A DNA stretch of 64,000 nucleotides from positions 1,488,001 through 1,552,000 of the forward strand of contig CP073041.1 of NCBI GenBank assembly GCA_025370055.1. Direction: 5' to 3'. The translations under genes were made by a program, and so were the position numbers. The notes beneath the pieces were generated by a model that saw only the letters and a list, made by a program, of their open reading frames with translations, searched no databases and was not told where the DNA came from. Shown piece by piece: positions 57,917 to 64,000 of the stretch; the first letter of the stretch is position 1; the number at the start of each line of letters is the position of its first letter. The DNA is from Woronichinia naegeliana WA131 (GTDB taxonomy: Bacteria; Cyanobacteriota; Cyanobacteriia; Cyanobacteriales; Microcystaceae).

Positions 57917-58744
57917 ATGTATCAAACCTTACCACCGCGATCGCCTCGTGAAACCCTACCCACCATGTACGATCTACCGAGTGAAGACCCGGAGGAACCT
58001 GGTTTGCCCGACGAATTTCATCTACTTCAACCAGAACTATTGCGCCAAACTTTTCGCCCTCCCAGCTATGAAATAGATAATTTTTTCACAGCCAGTGACC
58101 TGAATCTTTATTACGACCTGCACCATCCCCAATGGTATAAACGTCCAGATTGGTTTGCCGTGTTGGGAGTTTCCCGTCTCTATAACGACAGCGAGCTACG
58201 CTTAAGTTATGTGACCTGGCAGGAAGGCGTTTATCCTTTTGTCGTTGTTGAATTATTGTCACCAGGCACAGAGAAAGAAGATTTAGGTCAAACCTTACAC
58301 GAGGTAAATCAGCCTCCCAATAAATGGACAGTCTATGAGCAAATGTTACGGATTCCTTACTACTTTGTCTTTAACCGCTATACCGACGAATTACAAGCCT
58401 TTAGTTTAGTCAAAGAAAGTTATCAGCCCTTATCCCTAGAAGGGGCGGGAGTCTGGTTAGAAAAAGCCCAATTGGGCCTAGGACTATGGCAAGGGAATTA
58501 TCAGGGCGTAGAACGCCAATGGCTACGTTGGTATGACCGCGATGGTCAATGGATTTTGACTCCTGCCGAACAGGAGCGACAATGGGCTGAACAAGAAAGG
58601 CAACTTGCCGAACAGGAACGACAACGGGCTGAACAAGAAAGACAACTTGCTGAGCAGGAACGACAACGGGCTGACTCCGCAGAAATGGAGATTGCTCGGC
58701 TCAAACGACTTTTAGAGCAAGCTGGTATTAATCCCAATTCTTAG
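57917..58744 (+). CDS. Uma2-family protein with a heptad-repeat tail
   Basis: A 275-residue protein. The N-terminal Uma2/DUF820 domain contains FFTASDLNLYYDLHHPQWYK, RPDWFAVLGV and PFVVVELLSPGTEKED, with the D and E of the nuclease-like core. Residues 217-251 are five AEQERQ(W/L/R) heptads, followed by IARLKRLLEQAG, predicting a long coiled coil. This architecture is recurrent among cyanobacterial Uma2 proteins. The 21-nt units make the copy number unstable. Confidence 0.83.
   Translation: MYQTLPPRSPRETLPTMYDLPSEDPEEPGLPDEFHLLQPELLRQTFRPPSYEIDNFFTASDLNLYYDLHHPQWYKRPDWFAVLGVSRLYNDSELRLSYVTWQEGVYPFVVVELLSPGTEKEDLGQTLHEVNQPPNKWTVYEQMLRIPYYFVFNRYTDELQAFSLVKESYQPLSLEGAGVWLEKAQLGLGLWQGNYQGVERQWLRWYDRDGQWILTPAEQERQWAEQERQLAEQERQRAEQERQLAEQERQRADSAEMEIARLKRLLEQAGINPNS
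58565..58669 (+). repeat. Five 21-nt tandem repeats coding AEQERQx heptads
   Basis: Units at 58565, 58586, 58607, 58628 and 58649 each encode AEQERQ plus W, L or R. Units 2 and 4 end in CTTGCC or CTTGCT and units 1, 3 and 5 in GGGCT, so a 42-nt dimer has been amplified. It is in frame and therefore tolerated; it is not a CRISPR array. Confidence 0.85.
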
Positions 58745-58932
58745 ACGACCCAACGACAAATGTTCCCTTAAAATATTACTACCTGTAAATAATTCGTTGA
58801 TAGCTTTTCCTATCAAAAGGGATGATAAGACTTCTGTGATAACATCAGATATAATCAACGAAAAATTTACAGCAAGACTAAATTTAGTTAGAGCCTATTT
58901 TCTTCTGCTCTTAACCCTCTCACATAAATACA

Positions 58933-59544
58933 ATGTCCTTCAACGACTTTACCCTAGCCAGCGTCAAACAAAAATTTGGACTAAGCCTACACGAAACCCC
59001 TCACCTCTTTCAATCCATTGTCCCCATTACTATCAGTGAAACTCTCCAGCAATCGCTAGAAGAAAATACGATTCTTGCCCTAGCCAGTAATACTGAAAAG
59101 GCCCGCTCGGAAATGTTAATTACACCAATCTTGATTGAATTGCGTCGTTTTCTTAAATATCAAATCAGTTTTTTCTCTGGTATTAGCTTTAACATTGATC
59201 CTAGCCAGGGATTAAATGGAAACTGTGACTATATCATTAGCAATAGTCCAGAGCTTTTAATTTTAACGGCTCCGATAATGACATTAGTAGAAGCCAAAAA
59301 AGAAGACCTAAACTTAGGATTAGGGCAATGTTTAGCGGAAATGGTCGCTGCTCAAATTTTTAATCAACGGAATAATAGCTCTATTGATACAATCTATGGC
59401 GTAGTCACATCTGGCACAAACTGGCGGTTCTTAAAACTTATTAACCAAGAGGTTTATATTGATCTAAGTGAGTATTATTTACAAAATATTAATCAAATTT
59501 TTGGCATATTGGTCTATATGTTATCATCTCTTGCTAAAACTTAA
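58933..59544 (+). CDS. Conserved cyanobacterial protein, PD-(D/E)XK-like
   Basis: A 203-residue protein. The core GNCDYIISNSPEL ... TLVEAKKEDLNLGLGQCLAE has the D-(x)n-ExK pattern of restriction-endonuclease folds. The N-terminal half is helical (FLKYQISFFSGISFNID). Relatives are common in cyanobacterial accessory DNA, and I know of no assigned function. Confidence 0.68.
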   Translation: MSFNDFTLASVKQKFGLSLHETPHLFQSIVPITISETLQQSLEENTILALASNTEKARSEMLITPILIELRRFLKYQISFFSGISFNIDPSQGLNGNCDYIISNSPELLILTAPIMTLVEAKKEDLNLGLGQCLAEMVAAQIFNQRNNSSIDTIYGVVTSGTNWRFLKLINQEVYIDLSEYYLQNINQIFGILVYMLSSLAKT

Positions 59545-59594
59545 ATTGATCTTTTTAATCAAAAATTAACGCCATTTAATCAAAAATTAACGCC

Positions 59595-59834
59595 ATGAAA
59601 ACGCCTCAACACTGGTATGAAAAAAACAAAAGTCAACTGAAACAGTATCGCGGTCAGTGGATTGCTTATGATAGTGATGGCATTATTGCTCATCATGCTA
59701 AGTACGAAAAAAATGATTCAGTCTTTACCCCTAGAAGTACTGATTATCTGATCGGACGAATTTATGAAACAGAGTTTGTTGAGCCTGTAAAATTCTATCC
59801 TATTCGGTTTAAAATCCTAAAAAAGCACGAATGA
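59595..59834 (+). CDS. Small hypothetical protein (DUF5678-like)
   Basis: A 79-residue protein starting MKTPQHWYEKNKSQLKQYRG with a GQWIAYDSDGIIAH strand, a pattern close to small DUF5678-type proteins. The preceding AATCAAAAATTAACGCCAT occurs twice in tandem (59561-59596). Function unknown; probably accessory. Confidence 0.6.
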   Translation: MKTPQHWYEKNKSQLKQYRGQWIAYDSDGIIAHHAKYEKNDSVFTPRSTDYLIGRIYETEFVEPVKFYPIRFKILKKHE

Positions 59835-59890
59835 CAACCCAAATATCCTGTTACTTTACAGTTTCAGATTACCTATTATTAATCCTAGAC

Positions 59891-60473
59891 ATGAAAATTA
59901 CTACCCTTGTTGGCGCAAGACCCCAATTTATTAAAGCTGCTGCTGTTTCTCGTATCCTGCGTGCTAACTCAAATATTAACGAGATTCTGATCCATACAGG
60001 ACAACATTATGATCCTAATTTATTCTGATATATTTTTCAAGGAATTGGAAATCCCTAAGCCTGATTATCATTTAGGCATTGTTTCGGGGAATCATGGTCA
60101 ACAAACAGGTAGAATGTTAGAGGCCATTCAAACCGTTTTAATTATAGAAAAACCTGATTGGGCTCTCGTTTATGGCGATACAAACTCAACTCTAGCAGGA
60201 GCCTTAGCCGCCGTTAAACGATCTATTCCTATTGCCCATATAGAGGTAGGTTTACGCTCTTTTAATCGCCAAATGCCTGAAGAAATTAATCGCGTTCTAA
60301 CCGATCACAGTTCAGATTTGCTGTTTGCACCAACAGAGGCTGCTGTTAATAATTTAAAAAAAGAAGGCATTGACACGAATAAAATACGCCTTGTCGGTGA
60401 TGTGATGTATGATGCGGCTCTTTTCTATGGGGAGGAAAGCGATCGCCAATGCCCTAATTGTTGGATATTTTGA
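59891..60473 (+). pseudogene. wecB: UDP-GlcNAc 2-epimerase remnant, frameshifted and truncated
   Basis: The N-terminal frame (MKITTLVGARPQFIKAAAVS ... HTGQHYDPNL) passes into another frame near 60019. There ATTTATTCTGAT has one extra T compared with the expected NLSDIFFKEL. The second frame runs DIFFKELEIPKPDYHLG ... VYGDTNSTLAGALAA, HIEVGLRSFNRQMPEEINR and ends with GDVMYDAALFYGEE, about half of the normal 370-residue enzyme. Two lesions make it non-functional. Confidence 0.85.
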
Positions 60474-60531
60474 GAATAATCCAAGTGAGCTGAAAACTAT
60501 GACAATATTCTTTTAAGGTACTTAACGTAGT

Positions 60532-61356
60532 ATGAGTCAGATCGTAACCGTTATTCGAGCTAAGAATCAATCCTTTGGAGATACTCTTAAGGAATTTTGG
60601 GAATATCGAGAATTATTGTATATGTTAACGCTGCGGCGTATTAGTGTGCGCTATAAGCAAACCATCGTTGGCATTGCCTGGGTGTTGATTCAGCCGTTAA
60701 TAGCGATGACTATTTTTAACGTTATTTTTGGGAAGTTAGTGAAAATTCCTTCTCAGGGTATTCCCTATCCCATTTTTGTCTATTCTGCCTTGGTATTATG
60801 GGGATTATTTTCGGAGGGACTTAACCGTTCTAGTTTAAGTTTAATTGGGGAAGCCCAGTTAATTTCTAAGGTCTATTTTCCGCGTTTAATGATTCCTTTT
60901 TCTGCCGTCGCTTCTGCCTGGGTAGATTTTGCGATTTCGTTATTTTTATTATTGCCTTTGACTTTTATTTACGGATTAAGACCGACCTGGAGTTTACTGT
61001 TGATCCCTGTCGTAATGGTCATCACAATGATTCTAACGACGGGTTTGGGGGTGTTCTTAGCCGCGATGAATGTTCGTTACCGAGATTTTCAGTATCTTGT
61101 TCCTTTTTTAGTGCAGGTTTTGCTCTACGCTTCGCCTGTCGTTTATTCTATCGAAATTGTGCCTCCTCATTTACATTTTTGGTATTATTTGAACCCCCTC
61201 GCTGGCTTGTTGGATATGTTTCGATTTGCGGTCACGGGACAGACAACTTATAGCTGGTTAGGTTTTGGCTGGTCAGTCATTAGTTCTCTGATTTTCTTTG
61301 GCTTAGGAACCTGGGTTTTTCGTTCTGTGGAACGAGGTTTTGCCGATTATGTTTAG
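60532..61356 (+). CDS. wzm: ABC-2 polysaccharide export permease
   Basis: A 274-residue membrane protein of the Wzm/TagG/KpsM type. After LTLRRISVRYKQTIVGIAWVLI come six membrane helices with the conserved FSEGLNRSSLSLIGEAQLIS and YLNPLAGLLDMFRF segments. It exports O-antigen-like or capsular chains with a Wzt ATPase. The adjacent wzt is only a stub, so the permease lacks an adjacent working ATPase. Confidence 0.87.
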   Translation: MSQIVTVIRAKNQSFGDTLKEFWEYRELLYMLTLRRISVRYKQTIVGIAWVLIQPLIAMTIFNVIFGKLVKIPSQGIPYPIFVYSALVLWGLFSEGLNRSSLSLIGEAQLISKVYFPRLMIPFSAVASAWVDFAISLFLLLPLTFIYGLRPTWSLLLIPVVMVITMILTTGLGVFLAAMNVRYRDFQYLVPFLVQVLLYASPVVYSIEIVPPHLHFWYYLNPLAGLLDMFRFAVTGQTTYSWLGFGWSVISSLIFFGLGTWVFRSVERGFADYV

Positions 61357-61453
61357 TCGTCATTACTTGTCAAAACCCATAATTTTGTTAAGAAAATGAT
61401 CATCAATTTGCAGCTTTTGGGTATAGTGATAGAGGTAAGTTGTGTAGGTTTTG

Positions 61454-61624
61454 ATGAGTCAACCAGTGATTCAGGTTCGGGATTTGGGTAAGTTGTATCG
61501 CATTCGTTCGACAGAGCGGCAACCTTACTCGAATTTGCGTGAGGAATTTGGTGAATGGTATTAAACGCTTTGTGGGGGGGATTTTGGCTAGTTCCAGTCT
61601 GAGTTTTTTCGTTGCAGGATGTGA
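61454..61624 (+). pseudogene. wzt: wzt 5' stub, first copy
   Basis: ATG 61454 opens MSQPVIQVRDLGKLYRIRST, the start of a Wzt/TagH ABC ATPase, but a small indel near 61550 gives EEFGEWY and a stop at 61562. In the alternate frame NGIKRFVGG continues briefly, then homology ends before the IS5-type insertion. A second stub with the same beginning occurs at 63390. Confidence 0.75.
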
Positions 61625-61650
61625 GTTGTGATAGGTAGGGGAACTCAATA

Positions 61651-62788
61651 GACATCTCCATAATACTATAAAATCGACAAATATGCTATAATCATAGAAA
61701 TTTAGACAGGAGTAACTATGCCTGAATACATCTATATGTGGGCTTATATTCAAAAACAGCCTCAAGAAACAAAGAGGTTGTTAGGAATAGAGTACCCAAA
61801 ATTATTAGAGCTTATAACCTATGGCAAATTACTTAAAAAAGAATTTGAAGAAAGCAAAACCACACTGATTAAAGCAGGTGGTGGAAATAAACCGAAATTA
61901 TCAGAGGAGGAGCAAATAGTTTTAATGCTAGTTTACTTAAGGCATTATCCGACCTTTCAGCTACTAGGAATAATGTTTGAAATAAGTGAATCGTCTGCCC
62001 ATAATATATTCAATTATTGGCAGTCACTATTCGGAGAAAATTTACCAGCAAGTCTATTTGAACAACTAAAAAAGTTGCCAGAAGAAATAGAAAAAGTTAA
62101 AGAGGAGCTAATCCAACATGAACTAATAGTGGATGCGACAGAACAACCAGTAGAAAGACCTTTAGGGCAGGAGGCACAAAAACCATACTACTCAGGTAAA
62201 CAAAAAAGGCATACCTCAAAAAGCCAAATAATCATTTGCCCAAAAATCAAGGAGATTGTGGATGTTGTGATAGGAGAAATAGGTTCAAAGAGCGATGTAC
62301 AAATATTACGTCAAAGATTGGCTAAATTCCATCAAGAACAAGGCTTTCTAGGTGATAAAGCCTACGAGGGAGAATTCCAATTAACAACACCAAAAAAGAA
62401 ACCAAAGGGGCGAGAATTAAGCAAAGAAGAAAAAGAAAGAAATAGTTGGTTATCGTCTCGACGAGTAGTGGTTGAACATATGATTCGATTGCTCAAAGTA
62501 TTCAAAGTGATGCAAGAAAAATTTAGACTAAGAAAGGGAAGATATAAGTCATTAATCTCAACAGTATGTGGATTGGTGAGACTAAGGATAAATGCGCTGA
62601 TATTAAGCATTATAAAATGTAGCGAATCAGGGCAGGTAATTGAGGTAAAGATGAGTCATTGTTTTTTGCCAGAATTGAATTTGGAGGTCTGAAAGCCCTG
62701 TAAACTCGTCTATGTACCAAGAAGTCTACTGAGTCTAGATTTAGCTACACTGCTTGCTAGACTAGGCTTTCCAGTTTTTGGAGATGTC
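61651..62788 (+). mobile_element. IS5-family element (1138 bp)
   Basis: Ends GACATCTCCA (61651) and TGGAGATGTC (ending 62788) are inverted repeats, flanked by a TA duplication (61649-61650, 62789-62790). It inserted between the GGGGAA ribosome-binding region and the ATG of the following gene, and its own end GGAGATGTC lies at a suitable distance to act as a replacement site. Confidence 0.85.
61718..62692 (+). CDS. IS5-family DDE transposase
   Basis: An intact 324-residue protein. The N-terminal helix-turn-helix segment PTFQLLGIMFEISESSAHNI is followed by a DDE_4-type core: ELIVDATEQPVERPLG, FLGDKAYEGEFQLTTPKK and RRVVVEHMIRLLKVFKV. No frameshift is needed. The rest of the element is short non-coding DNA. 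Confidence 0.88.
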   Translation: MPEYIYMWAYIQKQPQETKRLLGIEYPKLLELITYGKLLKKEFEESKTTLIKAGGGNKPKLSEEEQIVLMLVYLRHYPTFQLLGIMFEISESSAHNIFNYWQSLFGENLPASLFEQLKKLPEEIEKVKEELIQHELIVDATEQPVERPLGQEAQKPYYSGKQKRHTSKSQIIICPKIKEIVDVVIGEIGSKSDVQILRQRLAKFHQEQGFLGDKAYEGEFQLTTPKKKPKGRELSKEEKERNSWLSSRRVVVEHMIRLLKVFKVMQEKFRLRKGRYKSLISTVCGLVRLRINALILSIIKCSESGQVIEVKMSHCFLPELNLEV

Positions 62789-62790
62789 TA

Positions 62791-63126
62791 ATGGATAACG
62801 TTATTGCTATTATTAAGTCTTACAATGCAATTCCTATTCGTCTTACTCATCAACAATGGTCTCACATCGTCGAAAATCATGACTATATGGCAGGTTGTCT
62901 AGATTTGGTTTTAGAAACCCTTAGCGAACCGGATCTAATTATTCAAGGTTGGACAAATGAATTGATTGCTCTGAGACATTATGAAAAAACGGTTATTTCT
63001 CAAAAAGCGGCAATTGTTGTCTATAGAGAATTGTTAGAAGATGGTTTTGTGATTACTGCATTTTTAACTTCATCACCAGAAAAGGTTTACAAGCGAGGAA
63101 TTTTATGGCAGAAGCCGAACTTCTAA
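62791..63126 (+). CDS. Small nuclease-like protein, putative toxin
   Basis: A 111-residue protein: PIRLTHQQWSHIVENHDYM, LVLETLSEPDLIIQGWTNEL, ALRHYEKTVISQKAAIVVYR and FVITAFLTSSPEKVYKRG. The H-x-H spacing and the VITAFLTSS strand fit the phage-barnase/EndoU/ColicinE5/RelE-like (PBECR) nuclease group. It overlaps the DUF2283 gene by 22 bp. Toxin role inferred. Expression depends on what the upstream IS5 element does to its translation signal. Confidence 0.65.
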   Translation: MDNVIAIIKSYNAIPIRLTHQQWSHIVENHDYMAGCLDLVLETLSEPDLIIQGWTNELIALRHYEKTVISQKAAIVVYRELLEDGFVITAFLTSSPEKVYKRGILWQKPNF

Positions 63127-63323
63127 AATCCGTTCCCTATTTGTTGACGGCTCCGTCTTCTCAGATTTGGACAAGTTATGATCAAGAAGCTGATGTTCTT
63201 TACATTAGTTTTCGCAAGCCTCAAAATGCGAATGATAGTGTTCTGGAAGATAGTTTAATTTATCATTATCATGATCAGGATTTAGTCGGCATCACGGTTT
63301 TAAATGCTTCTCAGTTGAAATGA
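63105..63323 (+). CDS. DUF2283 protein, likely partner of the nuclease-like gene
   Basis: A 72-residue protein with the DUF2283 core SYDQEADVLYISFRKPQN and DLVGITVLNASQLK. The overlap with the preceding gene implies translational coupling. It repeats the arrangement at 9328-9827, where DUF2283 follows a DUF4258 gene. Confidence 0.8.
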   Translation: MAEAELLKSVPYLLTAPSSQIWTSYDQEADVLYISFRKPQNANDSVLEDSLIYHYHDQDLVGITVLNASQLK

Positions 63324-63389
63324 ATTCTGATGGGCAGAAAGTTTTGGTCAGGTTTTGGGTAGGATAGAAAGGTAAGTTGTTGGGGTTTT

Positions 63390-63539
63390 ATGAGCCAACC
63401 AGTGATTCAAGTTCGGGATTTGGGTAAGTTGTATCGCATTCGTTCGACGGAACGGCAACCTTACCGCAATTTTTGTGAGGATATGGTGAATGGCATTAAA
63501 CGCTTTGGGCGGATGGACTTTGGGCGAGTCCCAATCTAA
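63390..63539 (+). pseudogene. wzt: wzt 5' stub, second copy
   Basis: A frame of 49 codons starts MSQPVIQVRDLGKLYRIRST, like the stub at 61454, and remains in frame a little longer (CEDMVNGIKRFGRMDFG) before losing homology. The upstream 25 bases (GAAAGGTAAGTTGT and so on) are also shared with the first stub. The stubs therefore come from a duplication that included the leader. Confidence 0.72.
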
Positions 63540-63578
63540 GGATTTTTGGGAGTTAAAATTTAGCAAAGGTAAAAGTCT

Positions 63579-63875
63579 ATGCAGTATCAAGTTTTTGTGA
63601 AAAATGAGTCTCCTGAGCGTTTTGTTGCTTCTGTGGTGGGAATGAATAATGTGATAGAGGTTGGAAAAACGGAGGAGGAGGCTATTGATCGAATTAGATT
63701 GGCATTAGAAGGTTTACTACACCAAGGCAAGTTTGTCAGTCTAGAGGTTCCATCTCCGTCAGAGTTTCCGCCGATGAAATATGCAGGGATTCTGGCCGAT
63801 GATTCGAGTTTCGATGATCTCGTGGAAAAATTGGTCGCTATTAGGAAACAGGAGAATTTAAGGGATGACGAATGA
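63579..63875 (+). CDS. HicB-like antitoxin
   Basis: A 98-residue protein with a HicB-type partial RNase H fold: YQVFVKNESPERFVASVVG, EVGKTEEEAIDRIRLALEG. The tail is charged and its last codons overlap the next gene (ATGA, 63872-63875). It is paired here with a PIN-domain toxin rather than HicA, a mixed arrangement known in cyanobacteria. Confidence 0.75.
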   Translation: MQYQVFVKNESPERFVASVVGMNNVIEVGKTEEEAIDRIRLALEGLLHQGKFVSLEVPSPSEFPPMKYAGILADDSSFDDLVEKLVAIRKQENLRDDE

Positions 63876-64000
63876 CTGTTTATATTTTTGATACTGATCA
63901 CCTTAGCCTTTATGGGCGTAAACATACTGCTCTGATAACTAATTTAAGAGTAAAACGAATTAAGTTGATAACAACGGTGGTAAATGTTGAAGAACAATTA
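63872..64000 (+). CDS. PIN-domain (VapC-like) toxin, N-terminal part
   Basis: The first 43 codons read MTVYIFDTDHLSLYGRKHTA ... TVVNVEEQL, the PIN-domain start with its conserved aspartates (FDTDHLSL) and the glutamate in NVEEQL. The gene runs past the window edge. VapC toxins are Mg-dependent RNases. Coupled to the HicB-like gene by a 4-bp overlap. Confidence 0.85.
   Translation, partial: MTVYIFDTDHLSLYGRKHTALITNLRVKRIKLITTVVNVEEQL

Noticed and set aside
57769-57951. 60-codon plus-strand frame before the Uma2 gene
   Set aside because: It overlaps the start of the better supported Uma2 gene in another frame, contains a HIP1 site read out of frame, and has no family resemblance.
58565-58669. 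Regular direct repeats considered as a CRISPR array
   Set aside because: Units are 21 nt, contiguous with no spacers, and in frame inside a gene. No cas gene is present in the window.

Overview
The window looks like a chromosomal segment of a freshwater, probably colony-forming cyanobacterium of the Microcystis/Woronichinia type. The evidence is frequent HIP1 octamers (GCGATCGC), ndhB, ndhD, psbK and txlA, and many protein families largely confined to cyanobacteria (COP23, HpsJ, SxtJ, and DUF3110, DUF2996, DUF3598 and DUF4327). It also carries a very heavy insertion-sequence load. The genus is an inference; no rRNA or tRNA gene was seen.

Layout. Bases 1-8270 are almost pure nested mobile DNA. 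An IS1-like end sits in an ISKra4 element, which carries a second ISKra4 inside it. Next come two IS5/IS1182-type elements, one split by ISKra4 and the other by an IS1-like element. Bases 8.4-9.8 kb hold a RAYT transposase with its REP hairpins and a DUF4258/DUF2283 pair. Bases 10-14.8 kb hold an RND exporter, small cyanobacterial proteins and a Rieske oxygenase. Bases 15-20.3 kb hold a three-gene minus-strand operon: an ABC ATPase with an N-terminal effector-associated-like domain, a polytopic membrane protein and a TIR protein with a similar N-terminal domain. An ISKra4-type element with a 9-bp duplication splits the membrane gene. Bases 20.7-22 kb hold a Uma2 nuclease-like gene and a RelE-type toxin-antitoxin pair.

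Bases 22.3-40.2 kb are mostly ordinary backbone: ndhB, nusB, DUF502, HpsJ, txlA, COP23, amt, a MacB-type ATPase, ndhD, psbK, two half-size GDT1 transporters, a DUF2064 glycosyltransferase and a large secreted protein. Bases 40.3-43.6 kb are an IS cluster in which an acyl carrier protein gene is cut in two by an IS110 element just upstream of the DSL motif. Bases 43.8-51.6 kb are backbone again (methyltransferase, ABC ATPase, SxtJ, rpsA, fabI, argC). Bases 51.7-57.4 kb contain two more ISKra4 copies, each inside a gene. Bases 57.9-64 kb are accessory: Uma2, a decayed polysaccharide export locus (broken wecB, intact wzm, two wzt stubs), an IS5-type element, and small toxin-antitoxin-like pairs running off the end.

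Five complete copies of one ISKra4 element are present, each with its own 8-bp target duplication. Only one has an uninterrupted transposase; the other four share the same frameshift block. The most interesting non-mobile item is the TIR/ABC/membrane operon, a candidate conflict (anti-phage) system that appears to have been switched off by transposition in this genome.
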